Assembly (NCBI RefSeq): GCF_003062295.1 | Contig: NZ_PYCN01000021.1 | Span: forward strand, 1-64,000 | Direction: 5' to 3' | Origin: Bradyrhizobium algeriense | Lineage (GTDB): Bacteria > Pseudomonadota > Alphaproteobacteria > Rhizobiales > Xanthobacteraceae | Length of the DNA stretch: 64,000 nt | Shown here: positions 24,208-35,798 of the stretch, piece after piece | Position numbering within the stretch: position 1 is the first letter of the stretch | How the letters are laid out: every line of letters starts with the position of its first letter | The notes under the pieces: model-generated | The model's database searches: none | Told to the model about the DNA's origin: nothing | The model's input: only the letters and a program-made list of their open reading frames with translations | Program-made: the position numbers and the translations under genes

Positions 24208-24615
24208 TTAGTGCATAGCCGTGGCGCTGAGCTCGTGCTGGATGCTCTTGAAGTGATCCAGCCGCTCAATGGCGTGATCGAGTTCGGAGCCTTCCTTTTC
24301 GGCGAGCTTGGCTTCCATCTCGGCAATCGTCTCGGCGAACTGCGCCCTATCGACATCCTGTATCGAGGTGGCGACGTCGGCGAGCACGGTGAGGCCGTTG
24401 TCCGACATCTCGGCGAGGCCGCCGAGCACGATGACCTTCTGATGGGCGCCGCCGCTGGTGATGGTCAGGATGCCCGGGCGAATGGCCGCGACGACCGGCG
24501 CATGTCCGGACAGCACGCCGAAATCGCCTTCCACGCCGGGGACGTCAACCTGATCGACTTCGCCGGAGAAGGCGAGCTTTTCGGGCGAAACGAGATCGAA
24601 GTGGAAGGTAGCCAT
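24208..24615 (-). CDS. atpC: ATP synthase F1 epsilon subunit
   Basis: 135 aa from ATG 24615 (MATFHFDLVSPEKLAFSGEV). The beta-sandwich domain contains VPGVEGDFGVLSGHAPVVA, and the C-terminal helical hairpin that can lock rotation spans about residues 90-130. An in-frame upstream ATG lies in the repeat between atpD and atpC and is not used. Last gene of the operon, followed by the terminator. Confidence 0.97.
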   Translation of the reverse strand: MATFHFDLVSPEKLAFSGEVDQVDVPGVEGDFGVLSGHAPVVAAIRPGILTITSGGAHQKVIVLGGLAEMSDNGLTVLADVATSIQDVDRAQFAETIAEMEAKLAEKEGSELDHAIERLDHFKSIQHELSATAMH

Positions 24616-24634
24616 GGTCTTTCCATTCTTTCCG

Positions 24635-24720
24635 CTGTCACCCGCGGGCTTGACCCGCAGGTCCATCAAGAGAACTTTTCTTGGCGATGGATTGCCGGGT
24701 CAAGCCCGGCAATGACGATG
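24635..24720. repeat. paired palindromic repeats between atpD and atpC
   Basis: TGTCACCCGCGGGCTTGACC-type sequence at 24636-24665 and GATTGCCGGGTCAAGCCCGG with its mirror at 24689-24718 are inverted copies of the same repeat family found at 5674-5707. They fill almost the whole 109-bp spacer inside the operon and would form a stable RNA hairpin in the message. Confidence 0.65.
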
Positions 24721-24724
24721 TAAC

Positions 24725-26167
<1,443 letters not shown>

Positions 26168-26225
26168 AAACTCTCTCCTTCGAATTCGTATCTAGAAACC
26201 GTCAGTTTGATCGTGCCTGTCGCCG

Positions 26226-27104
26226 TTACATCGCCTCGGCGCCGGAGATGATTTCAATCAGCTCCTTGGTGATCATGGCCTGACGGGTTCGGTTGTAAAT
26301 CAGGGTCTGCTTGCGGATCATGTCGCCGGCATTGCGGGTGGCGTTGTCCATCGCGCTCATCTGCGCGCCGTAGAACGAGGCGTTGTTTTCCAGGAGCGCG
26401 CGGAAGATCTGCACCGCGAGGTTTCGCGGCAGCAGGCGCGTCAGGATCTCGTCCTCTTCCGGCTCGTATTCGTAAGACGTGGCCGGGCCGGCATTCGCGG
26501 CCGGCGCTTCCACCACCAGCGGAATAATCTGCTGGGCGGTCGGGATCTGCGAGATCACGGACTTGAAGCGCGAATAGAACAGCGTGCAGACGTCGAACTC
26601 GCCGGCGTCGAAAAGTGCCAGAACCTTCTTGGCGATGTCTTCGGCATTGACGAAGCCGAGCTGGCGCACCGAGCGCAGGTCGACGTGGTCGACGATGTTC
26701 TTCTCGAAGGTACGGCGGAGCTGCTCGTAGCCCTTGCGGCCGACGCAGAAAATCTTGACCTCTTTGCCTTGGCCGATCAGCGACAGCGCGCGCTCGCGCG
26801 CCAGACGCACGATCGAGGAATTGAAGGCGCCGGAAAGTCCGCGCTCGCCGGTGCAGACCAGCAGAAGATGCACCTGGTCCCTGCCGGTGCCGGCCAGCAG
26901 CGGCGGCGCGCCAGGCGAAGCGGCCGCAGCGGATGCGATATTGGAGATCACCGCGTCCATCTTTTCGGCGTAGGGCCGCGCCGCTTCGGCAGCGGTTTGC
27001 GCACGGCGCAGCTTCGAAGCCGCGACCATCTGCATCGCCTTGGTGATCTTCTGCGTCGCCTTGGTCGAGGCGATGCGGACCCGCATGTCTTTAAGTGACG
27101 CCAT
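26226..27104 (-). CDS. atpG: ATP synthase F1 gamma subunit
   Basis: 292 aa, the rotating central shaft. The N-terminal helix MASLKDMRVRIASTKATQKITKAMQMV and C-terminal helix NATRNAGDMIRKQTLIYNRTRQAMITKELIEI form the coiled coil inside the alpha3beta3 ring; TGERGLSGAFNSS is the conserved Rossmann segment. The 95-bp gap to atpA contains a small palindrome (GCCCGGCAAGCGCCGGGC). Confidence 0.98.
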   Translation of the reverse strand: MASLKDMRVRIASTKATQKITKAMQMVAASKLRRAQTAAEAARPYAEKMDAVISNIASAAAASPGAPPLLAGTGRDQVHLLLVCTGERGLSGAFNSSIVRLARERALSLIGQGKEVKIFCVGRKGYEQLRRTFEKNIVDHVDLRSVRQLGFVNAEDIAKKVLALFDAGEFDVCTLFYSRFKSVISQIPTAQQIIPLVVEAPAANAGPATSYEYEPEEDEILTRLLPRNLAVQIFRALLENNASFYGAQMSAMDNATRNAGDMIRKQTLIYNRTRQAMITKELIEIISGAEAM

Positions 27105-27199
27105 TCTCAGTTCACCCCGGCGATCCGGCCTCTAAGAGCCTCGACCGCAAGCCACTCTTTCGTCAGGCCCGGCAAGCGCCGGGCCTCGACGGCAAATCA

Positions 27200-28728
<1,529 letters not shown>

Positions 28729-28729
<1 letters not shown>

Positions 28730-29289
28730 CAGCCTGCCTCTTTCATCGCGTGCTTGATCGAATTGAGTTTGGTGCGAAGCGAACTATCCACCATGCGGCT
28801 GCCGAGCTTGACTACAAGGCCGCCAATGATGGAGGGATCGACTTTCACGTTGAGCGCGACGTCCTTGCCCGTCACCGATTTCAGTGCGGTCTTCAGCGCG
28901 TCGAGATTCTTTTCATTGAGCTGCTCGGCGACGGTGACGTCGGCGGTCGCCTCGCCCTTGTACTTCGCCACCAGCGCGCGGAAGGCGCGGATCACATCGG
29001 CCACGGCGAACAGCCGGCGGTTGGCGGTCAGGACTTTAAGGAATTTGGCGGAGGTGCCGGAAATTCCGGCCTTGTCGAGCACGGCATTGAGCGCCTTTGC
29101 CTGCGCACCTGCCGAGAAAACCGGGCTGCGGACGAGGCGCTTCAGATCGGCGCTATCGGCCAGCATGGCTTCGAATTTATCGAGATCGGCCCTTACTGCG
29201 TCGACGGATTTCTCGTCGCGCGCCAACTCGAACAAGGCCGTAGCATAACGGCCGGACACTCCCGAAACGGACGGATCTTCAGCAGCCAC
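28729..29289 (-). CDS. atpH: ATP synthase F1 delta subunit (OSCP)
   Basis: 186 aa starting at GTG 29289 (MAAEDPSVSGVSGRYATALFELA). The helical N-terminal domain binds the top of alpha; the C-terminal VDPSIIGGLVVKLGSRMVDSSL motif connects to the b subunit stalk. First gene of atpHAGDC. No F0 genes are nearby, matching the split F1/F0 arrangement of Rhizobiales. Confidence 0.97.
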
Positions 29290-29944
29290 AGAGACGCTCT
29301 TTTCAGCTGTTAAACTCGCAAGGGAAAAACCGTCGCCACGGGTAGCGGCGCCTAGCGATCCAAGCCCTTGGAATTCAAGCGGGACTTCGATTTTCGACCG
29401 GCACGCGGGGTGCCGGGATCGTTAAAATCGCGGCTTTGCTAACATAGCGAGCGCGCAGGTGCAACATGACCGCGCGTTCAGGCGATGCCTTGTCGCACGT
29501 CAATTTTCAGGCCCGGCCAGACGTCGTTCCTGACGTCGATCGACTGCCCCGGATCCGCCTTCGACGCACCCACCCCAACATCGCACTCGGCCGCGGTCGG
29601 ATTCGTTCCGCCCGCATTTGCATAGCGGGCATGAGCGGAGCGGGACGGAACGAACCGGGCTTTTTCGTTTCATTTGAACATTACTTGAACAAATCTTCGC
29701 CCTAACGGGGATTACAGTATTTATAAGTAATAGCCAGTATTGAATGAGTTAAAATTTTGTTAACGCCCAAGATTACGGAATATCGTTTGATTAGTTGATC
29801 TCAGTAACAAGATATGTCAGTCGGCCAAAAACCGTCTTTACTGCCCAATTCATGCCTTATTGCGTCACCAAACGGCAACTACTGAAACTGGGACGGGGGT
29901 TCCACTTGTCACACATGTGGCAATACTGTCTGAGGGACTAGTTT
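29290..29944. other. 655-bp intergenic region between the atp operon and the RlpA gene
   Basis: No convincing gene. It should carry the divergent promoters for atpH (minus) and the RlpA-like gene (plus). The stretch 29660-29870 is markedly AT-rich for this genome, which fits a regulatory region. A 79-codon ORF at 29466-29705 has no recognisable features and overlaps the hairpin at 29602-29665. Confidence 0.5.
29602..29665 (+). other. multi-stem hairpin followed by a T run (possible terminator or small-RNA end)
   Basis: The outer stem TTCGTTCCG (29602-29610) / CGGAACGAA (29646-29654) encloses the inner hairpin CCCGC/GCGGG (29611-29629), then CCGGGC and T5 (29661-29665). It faces the plus strand but no plus-strand gene precedes it, so it might end an unannotated small transcript. 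Confidence 0.35.
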
Positions 29945-30421
29945 ATGTTGAACACCAATAATGTAGTGCCGGGTCGTGCAATCCGGCCGCGTATGGCCTT
30001 CGCCTTGATTGCCGCAACTCTCCTGGTCGGCGGCAGCATCACCGAAGCTTCTGCAAAATCCCGGCATCACCGGCATCACTCGAGCCACTCGCATCAAGCC
30101 AAGAGCAACTGGCTCGACGCCAATGCCTCGATCCGCTCTTCTGGTTCCTTCTCGGGAAAGGCTTCTTTTTACGGCAATGAATCCGGCAGCAAGACCGCCT
30201 CCGGACAGCGCTTCAACCAGAACGCCATGACCGCGGCCCACCGCTCGCTGCCGTTCGGCACCAAGGTCCGGGTGACCTATCGTGGCCAGAGCGTCGTCGT
30301 CACGATCAATGACCGTGGTCCCTTCATCAAGGGCCGCGTGCTCGACCTGTCCACGGGTGCCGCCCGCGCCGTCGGCCTGACCGGCGCCGGCGTCGGCCAC
30401 GTCACTGCCGAGGTTATGTAG
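29945..30421 (+). CDS. septal ring lytic transglycosylase RlpA-like protein
   Basis: 158 aa. A signal peptide covers the first 35 or so residues, followed by a His/Ser-rich stretch (SRHHRHHSSHSHQ, about residues 39-51) that could bind metal. The double-psi beta-barrel contains GKASFYG, TASGQRFNQNAMTAAHRSLPFGT, the catalytic-Asp motif NDRGPF and GRVLDLSTGAARAVGL. It lacks the C-terminal SPOR domain of E. coli RlpA. It acts on peptidoglycan glycan strands in the periplasm. Confidence 0.9.
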   Translation: MLNTNNVVPGRAIRPRMAFALIAATLLVGGSITEASAKSRHHRHHSSHSHQAKSNWLDANASIRSSGSFSGKASFYGNESGSKTASGQRFNQNAMTAAHRSLPFGTKVRVTYRGQSVVVTINDRGPFIKGRVLDLSTGAARAVGLTGAGVGHVTAEVM

Positions 30422-30505
30422 CGCGCGTCACACGCGCCGTTTCCGGTCCATCAGATCGAGTAAGCGTTGCGTTGCGTAAATGGTCGCGGAACTTTCCGCG
30501 GCAAC

Positions 30506-30541
30506 AAAGGCCTGCCGTCGCAAATGACGGCAGGCCTTTTT
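30506..30541. terminator. bidirectional Rho-independent terminator
   Basis: The perfect 14-bp stem AAAGGCCTGCCGTC / GACGGCAGGCCTTT has a 6-nt loop and an A/T run on each side. It ends the convergent RlpA-like and priA transcripts. Confidence 0.9.
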
Positions 30542-30576
30542 GTCACCCTCCCCTGGAGGCGGAGGGTGAACAAAGC

Positions 30577-32787
30577 TCACAGAAAACTCTGCGGATCGAC
30601 GTCGACTTCGAGCTTGAGATTGCCCTTGGTCTTCGGCCCGGAGGCAAGCCATTCGCGCAAATATTCCGACAGATCGACATTGCGCAGCGACTTCACCAGC
30701 AGGCGAAAGCGATAGCGGCCCTTGATCACGGCAAGCGGCGCTTCGGCAGGCCCCAGCACCTGAATGCGCTCGTCGATCGGCGCTATAGCAGCAAGCTTGC
30801 GCGCGAAACCTTCCGCGGTCGGGCGGTCACCCGCGGAGATGATCAGGCTGGCGAGCCGGCCGAACGGCGGATAGCCAGCGCGTTCGCGCGCCTCGATCTC
30901 GCTGGCATAGAACGCCTCGCGGTCGCTCGCGACCAGGGCTTTCATCACGGGATGTTCGGGCTGATGGGTCTGCAGGTAGCCGACGCCGCGGCCCTGCTCG
31001 CGCCCGGCGCGGCCGATCACCTGGTTGAGCAACTGGAACGTCCGCTCGGCGGCGCGCGGGTCGCCATTGCCGAGGCCCAAATCCGCATCGACGACGCCGA
31101 CCAGATTGAGCCGCGGAAAATTATGTCCCTTCGCCACCAGCTGCGTGCCGACGATGATGTCGACGCGGCCTTCGGCGATTTCGTTCAGCTCGCTGCGCAT
31201 GGTCTCGATCGAGGTGATGAGATCGCTCGACAGCACCATGGTGCGCGCATTCGGAAACAGCGAGGCCGCCTCTTCCTGCAGGCGCTCGACGCCGGGGCCG
31301 ACCGCGACCAGCGATTCCTCGGCTTGGCAATGCGGGCAGATGTTCGGGCGCGGCATCGAGAAGCCGCAATGGTGACAGACCAGCCGCTGGCGAAAACGAT
31401 GATCCACCAGCCAGGCGTCGCAGATTGTGCACGCAAACCGATGGCCGCAGGCGCGGCACAGTGTCAGCGGCGCGTAGCCGCGGCGGTTGAGGAACAACAG
31501 CGCCTGTTCACGCTTCTCGATCGCGAACTGAATCTGTTCGGCGAGCGGCGGCGAGATGAAGCGGCCGCGCGGCGGCGGGGCGCGGCGCAGATCGATGGCC
31601 TCGATATGCGGCATGTGCTGGCCGCCGAAACGCGACGGCAGCGCGACGCGCTGATAGCGGCCCTTGCGCGCATTGACCTCGGTTTCGACCGACGGCGTCG
31701 CGGACGCCAGCACGATCGGAATCTTGGCGATATGGGCGCGCACGACCGCCATGTCGCGGGCGTGGTAATGCGCGCCATCATCCTGCTTGTAGGCCTGGTC
31801 GTGCTCCTCATCGACGATGATCAGGCCCAGATCCGCATAGGGCAGGAATAGCGCCGATCGCGCCCCGACCACGACCGGTGCCTCGCCCGCCGATATCGCC
31901 GCCCAATTGCGCTGCCGGGTGCGCGGCGTCAATTCGGAATGCCACTCGATCGGACGCACGCCGAAGCGCTGGGCAAAGCGGTCGAGGAATTGTCCTGTCA
32001 GCGCGATCTCCGGCATCAGGATCAGCGTCTGCTTGCCGCGGCGGATGATTTCCGCAATCGCCTCGAAATAGACTTCGGTCTTGCCCGAACCAGTGACACC
32101 GTCGAGCAGCGCGACATGGAAGGAGCCATTGGCCGCCAGTGCGCGCATCGCGTCGACCGCCGTGCGTTGCTGCGGAGAAAACTCCGGCTGCGCGAAGGAC
32201 GGATCGGGCGCGGGCGGCGCCAAGGGCGGCGGCATCGCCTCGACGGCAAGCGTGCCCTCGTCGACCAGGCCGTCGACCACGCCGCCACTGACGCCGGCTT
32301 CCCGCGCGGCTTCGGACTTGCCGTGCAGCAGGCCGTCCGACAACACCTCGATCAGGCGCCGCCGCGCCGGCGTCAAACGCCGTGGCGGCTCGCCCACCAG
32401 CCGGACGCCGAGCCGCATCCGCTCAGGCCCGAGATTTTCGCCCATCCGCAACGCCATGCGCAGCACCATGCCGCGCGCCGACAGGGTGTAGGTGGAAACC
32501 CAATCGACGAGGCTGCGCAGTTCCTCTTTCAGCGGCGGCACATCGAGCTTCTCGCCGACATCCTTCAGGCGGTTGTGCAGGCGCGGATCAGGATTGGCGT
32601 TTTCCGCCCACACCACGGCCACCACCTCGCGCGGACCGAGCGGCACGCAGACGACGTCGCCGGGCTTCAGCGCCATGCCGCGCGGCACGCGGTAAGAATA
32701 ATTCTGATTGAGCGCGACCGGCACCAGCACGTCGACGACGCGGGTCGCCGATGCGGATGAGGTGGTTTCGCGGGTGGCGTGGTCCAT
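30577..32787 (-). CDS. priA: primosomal replication restart helicase PriA
   Basis: 736 aa. N-terminal DNA-binding domain (VDVLVPVALNQNYSYRVP), then a helicase core with Walker A GVTGSGKTEVY and DEEH in motif II. The eight-cysteine zinc cluster runs CRACGHRFACTIC to CPHC (about residues 445-485), followed by GTQLVAKGHNFPRL and QVIGRAGREQGRG (motifs V and VI). It reloads the replisome at stalled forks. Divergent from xerC, with an 86-bp shared promoter region. Confidence 0.97.
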   Translation of the reverse strand: MDHATRETTSSASATRVVDVLVPVALNQNYSYRVPRGMALKPGDVVCVPLGPREVVAVVWAENANPDPRLHNRLKDVGEKLDVPPLKEELRSLVDWVSTYTLSARGMVLRMALRMGENLGPERMRLGVRLVGEPPRRLTPARRRLIEVLSDGLLHGKSEAAREAGVSGGVVDGLVDEGTLAVEAMPPPLAPPAPDPSFAQPEFSPQQRTAVDAMRALAANGSFHVALLDGVTGSGKTEVYFEAIAEIIRRGKQTLILMPEIALTGQFLDRFAQRFGVRPIEWHSELTPRTRQRNWAAISAGEAPVVVGARSALFLPYADLGLIIVDEEHDQAYKQDDGAHYHARDMAVVRAHIAKIPIVLASATPSVETEVNARKGRYQRVALPSRFGGQHMPHIEAIDLRRAPPPRGRFISPPLAEQIQFAIEKREQALLFLNRRGYAPLTLCRACGHRFACTICDAWLVDHRFRQRLVCHHCGFSMPRPNICPHCQAEESLVAVGPGVERLQEEAASLFPNARTMVLSSDLITSIETMRSELNEIAEGRVDIIVGTQLVAKGHNFPRLNLVGVVDADLGLGNGDPRAAERTFQLLNQVIGRAGREQGRGVGYLQTHQPEHPVMKALVASDREAFYASEIEARERAGYPPFGRLASLIISAGDRPTAEGFARKLAAIAPIDERIQVLGPAEAPLAVIKGRYRFRLLVKSLRNVDLSEYLREWLASGPKTKGNLKLEVDVDPQSFL

Positions 32788-32873
32788 CAGGGGAATCGGG
32801 CTCGAGGTGTCCAGGGCAAGGCTAGCGCCGCGCCGCCAAGTTAGCGAACGGTAAACGAAAGAGGTGCGATATA

Positions 32874-33878
32874 ATGGATGGAATCACCGTCTCCAAGGCA
32901 GAGGTCATGGGCAAGCAAGTTCCGGCACCTCAACCGATCGAGCTCGACTGCGCAGACGAGGGCCTCGCGCTGGAGATGGCGCGCTGGCTGACGCATCTGC
33001 GCGCCGAGCGGCGGCTCTCGCCCAAGACGCTCGAAGCCTACGCCCGCGACCTTCGCCAATGCCTGACTTTCCTCAGCCAGCACTGGGGCAGGAAGGTCAC
33101 GCTGAAAGGGTTTGCGGCGCTGGAGGCCACCGACGTCAGGGCCTTCATGGCGATGCGCCGTGCCGACGACATTGCCGGGCGTTCGCTGATGCGGGCGCTG
33201 GCGGGCTTGCGTTCATTCGGGCGCTATCTCGAACGCGAAGGTAAGGGCAAGGTCGGGGCGCTGTCCGCCATCCGCGCGCCCAAGGTTGCCAAGAGCCTGC
33301 CGAAGCCGATCCAGATGGACGCCGCCAAGCGTTTTGCGGATGCCGACGAGCGCGCCGGCGAGGAACGCGATCCCTGGATATGGGCGCGCGATGCCGCCGT
33401 GATGGCGCTGCTCTACGGTTCGGGCCTGCGCATCTCCGAGGCGCTGGGATTGAAACGGCGCGACGTGCCCAAGCCGGGCGAAGGCGACGTCCTCATCGTC
33501 ACCGGCAAGGGCAACAAGACCCGGATGGTGCCGGTGCTGCAAAACGTGCTGGCGGTGATCGCCGACTACGTTGCGATGTGCCCGCATTCGCTTCCCCCGG
33601 CCGGTCCGATTTTCGTCGGCGCGCGCGGCGGGCCGCTTTCGCCGCGGATCATCCAGCTCACCATGGAGCGGCTGCGCGGCGCGCTCGGCCTGCCCGACAG
33701 CGCCACGCCACATGCGCTGCGGCATTCCTTCGCAACCCATTTGCTCAGCCGCGGCGGCGATCTGCGCGCGATCCAGGAACTGCTCGGCCACGCCTCGCTC
33801 TCGACCACGCAGATCTATACCGGCATCGACAGCGAGCGGCTGCTGGAAGTGTACAAGAGCGCGCACCCGCGGGGGTAA
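32874..33878 (+). CDS. xerC: tyrosine recombinase XerC
   Basis: 334 aa with the full catalytic set: Arg186 (GSGLRISEAL), Lys212 (TGKGNKTR), His280 and Arg283 (HALRHSFATH), His306 (LLGHASLSTTQ) and nucleophile Tyr315. The N-terminal SAM-like domain covers about residues 30-125. It resolves chromosome dimers at dif with XerD. The position divergent from priA is common in alphaproteobacteria and favours XerC over a phage integrase. ATG 32907 is an alternative start. Confidence 0.93.
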   Translation: MDGITVSKAEVMGKQVPAPQPIELDCADEGLALEMARWLTHLRAERRLSPKTLEAYARDLRQCLTFLSQHWGRKVTLKGFAALEATDVRAFMAMRRADDIAGRSLMRALAGLRSFGRYLEREGKGKVGALSAIRAPKVAKSLPKPIQMDAAKRFADADERAGEERDPWIWARDAAVMALLYGSGLRISEALGLKRRDVPKPGEGDVLIVTGKGNKTRMVPVLQNVLAVIADYVAMCPHSLPPAGPIFVGARGGPLSPRIIQLTMERLRGALGLPDSATPHALRHSFATHLLSRGGDLRAIQELLGHASLSTTQIYTGIDSERLLEVYKSAHPRG

Positions 33879-34011
33879 CGCGGGCCAGACACAAAATATC
33901 GAAAACAACCCCATGCAAAGTAGGACGGACCCCGGTTCGCAGCACTGAAGCCGCTTGCGTCCAGAGCACGAGATGGCCCGTCGTCACGGCCCGGCCTGAT
34001 CTCATCCCGCT

Positions 34012-34274
34012 CTAATTGGCTAGATACTCGATCTGGTACACATAGTCCGATCCGCGACCGACCTCCATGCGGACGACCGGCAGAGATTTGAGCCGCTCAT
34101 AGACGGGGGTCGTCATCTTTACCGTGCGGCCGGCGATGTCGGCGAGGAATCGAGCGGCACTGCGACAAGGCCGATCGACCGCAACAGCACCGGATCGCGC
34201 ACGGTCTTCAGCAACAGGGCGAAGAGAATGACCAGCGGCCAAAAGCATGCCGCGACGAAATCGGCGGTTGTCAT
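34012..34274 (-). pseudogene. frameshifted small membrane-anchored gene
   Basis: From ATG 34274 the frame reads MTTADFVAACFWPLVILFALLLK, a membrane segment, and then VRDPVLLRSIGLVAVPL before running off frame near 34150. A second frame continues with RFLADIAGRTVKMTTPVYERLKSLPVV and ends EYLAN at 34012. Joined, the two give a plausible 87-aa anchored protein. One indel breaks it; a sequencing error is possible. No function recognised. Confidence 0.45.
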
Positions 34275-34398
34275 ATTGAGAGCTTAGAAATACGGATAGA
34301 ACAATCCATCAATGAACGGGCCCAAAATCCGCTTAACTCTTGCGTTGAACAGGCCGTTCGGCAATCGTGAACCTGGATTTCACTGGAGAGGGGACAAT

Positions 34399-34989
34399 AT
34401 GGGCGCACATGAAAGCATGGAGCATGCGGAGCATGCCGAGCACGCTTCGGGCTCGAACAAGAAGATCGCGTTGCTGATCGCCGTGATCGCCTTGTTTCTG
34501 GCGCTGTCGGAAACGCTGGGCAAGGGCGCGCAGACCGAAGCCATCAGCAAGAATGTCGAGGCCTCGAACCTGTGGGCATTCTTCCAGGCCAAGAGCATTC
34601 GCCGCACCACGGTTCAGGCCACGGCGGAACACGCCAAGCTCAGCCTGGGGACCATCGGCGACGATGCTGCGAAAGCGGCCTTGCAAAAACAGATCGACGA
34701 CTGGAACAAGACCGCAGCACGTTACCGTTCGGAGCCGGAAACCGGGGAGGGTTCGGAACAGCTCGCCGCACGCGCCAAGCATGCCGAGCACCAGCGCGAC
34801 GACGCAACGGCAAAGTATCACCACTATGAAATCGCCTCGGCCGCCTTCCAGATCGGCATCGTGCTGGCCTCGGCCACCATCATCACCGGCATGATCGCTC
34901 TGGCCTGGGTGTCAGGCATATTGGCAGTCGCGGGCATCGCGATCACGGCGCTCGGCCTCTACGCGCCGCATCTGCTGCATCTGCATTGA
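34399..34989 (+). CDS. DUF4337 family membrane protein
   Basis: 196 aa from ATG 34399, with GAGAGGGG just upstream. The N-terminus is rich in His, Glu and Ala (MGAHESMEHAEHAEHASG). A transmembrane helix at about 22-40 leads to the DUF4337 core with EASNLWAFFQAKSIRRTTVQ and a long charged helix (about 80-140). Two more transmembrane helices end the protein (about 145-190). Function of the family is unknown. Stands alone between the broken gene and a repeat. Confidence 0.8.
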   Translation: MGAHESMEHAEHAEHASGSNKKIALLIAVIALFLALSETLGKGAQTEAISKNVEASNLWAFFQAKSIRRTTVQATAEHAKLSLGTIGDDAAKAALQKQIDDWNKTAARYRSEPETGEGSEQLAARAKHAEHQRDDATAKYHHYEIASAAFQIGIVLASATIITGMIALAWVSGILAVAGIAITALGLYAPHLLHLH

Positions 34990-35020
34990 GTTTGCGCAGA
35001 GCGGTTGGCAACACGCTCCC

Positions 35021-35120
35021 CTGTCATGCCCCGCGAAGGCGGGGCATCCAGTACGCTGCGGCCTCTCGGCTCAATCCGGCCTCTGGAATACTGGGTCACC
35101 CGCCTTCGCGGGTGACGACA
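35021..35120. repeat. paired GC-rich palindromes
   Basis: GCCCCGCGAAGGCGGGGC (35029-35046 region) and TCACCCGCCTTCGCGGGTGA (about 35096-35115) are two hairpins separated by about 50 bp. This is a common intergenic repeat architecture in Bradyrhizobium. It lies between convergent genes. Confidence 0.65.
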
Positions 35121-35132
35121 AGAGCGAAGGCG

Positions 35133-35663
35133 TCAACGCGCTTCGTGCACGCTCTTACGGAAACGCGCGATCAGCCGCAGCGTGCGGGACGACCACCCCT
35201 CGCCGTCGCCACGCAGCATTTCCCGGATGCGCTGCTTGATCGGCTGGACCAGGGCCGCCGCCTTGGCGCGCATCGCCATGATGAATTCATAGGTCTTCCT
35301 GAACCACGCCATTTGCAGGAGCTTCGACCGCGTTACGTCGAAGATGAAGGCGGTGACGCCGACACCGACGAGTTTTCCGAACACGATGACGACGACGGCG
35401 CTCAGCCAATATTCATTCGCCAGCAGCCAGAGGCCGACCAGCTTGAGCGGAAACAGCGGGATCACCGGCACCGCGAACACGATCAGCGTCATCGCCGGCG
35501 ACAGCGTATCGACGCGCCCGGACAGCCATTGCTTGAAGGCGCGCAGCGGGATCCGCGCAACGACGCGCTCGACGATCGGCTCGAGATGATCCCATAGCCA
35601 GGCTTCGATCAGGAAGATGACCGCAAGCAGGACCCAGAACGGCTGTAACAGGCGGCGCATCAT
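35133..35663 (-). CDS. hypothetical inner-membrane protein
   Basis: 176 aa from ATG 35663 (MMRRLLQPFWVLLAVIFLIE). A transmembrane helix at about 8-25, an amphipathic part (PIVERVVARIPLRAFKQWL), then two or three hydrophobic segments between about 55 and 110, and a basic C-terminal tail with FRKSVHEAR. Not recognised. The upstream ORF extension to 35771 lies inside a dispersed repeat and is not used. It lies downstream of lpdA but behind that repeat. Confidence 0.65.
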   Translation of the reverse strand: MMRRLLQPFWVLLAVIFLIEAWLWDHLEPIVERVVARIPLRAFKQWLSGRVDTLSPAMTLIVFAVPVIPLFPLKLVGLWLLANEYWLSAVVVIVFGKLVGVGVTAFIFDVTRSKLLQMAWFRKTYEFIMAMRAKAAALVQPIKQRIREMLRGDGEGWSSRTLRLIARFRKSVHEAR

Positions 35664-35672
35664 CGATGTGGT

Positions 35673-35776
35673 CTCTAGAGCGAAATGACGTTCACTGATT
35701 GGTCGCTCCACTCTATTTCTTTGTTCAAAGCATGATCTTTTCGAGAGACCGGATACCCGCTTCTTATTCATGCTCT
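35673..35776. repeat. diverged copy of the dispersed palindromic repeat
   Basis: TCTAGAGCGAAATGACGTTC at one end and GGTCGCTCCACTCTA form an imperfect palindrome. AAGCATGATCTTTTCGAGAG and GGATACCCGCTTCTTATTCA GCTC-like sequence resemble the tail seen at 17650-17706. It separates lpdA from the membrane-protein gene. Confidence 0.5.
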
Positions 35777-35798
35777 ACCCGGTTGCACCGGGTTCCGA

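Noticed and set aside
29466..29705. 79-aa ORF in the atpH to RlpA spacer
   Set aside because: No conserved features, poor ribosome site and overlaps a strong hairpin.
32874..33878. XerC read as a phage or integron integrase
   Set aside because: Position beside priA, full-length core and XerC-like C-terminus, and no att site or other phage genes.
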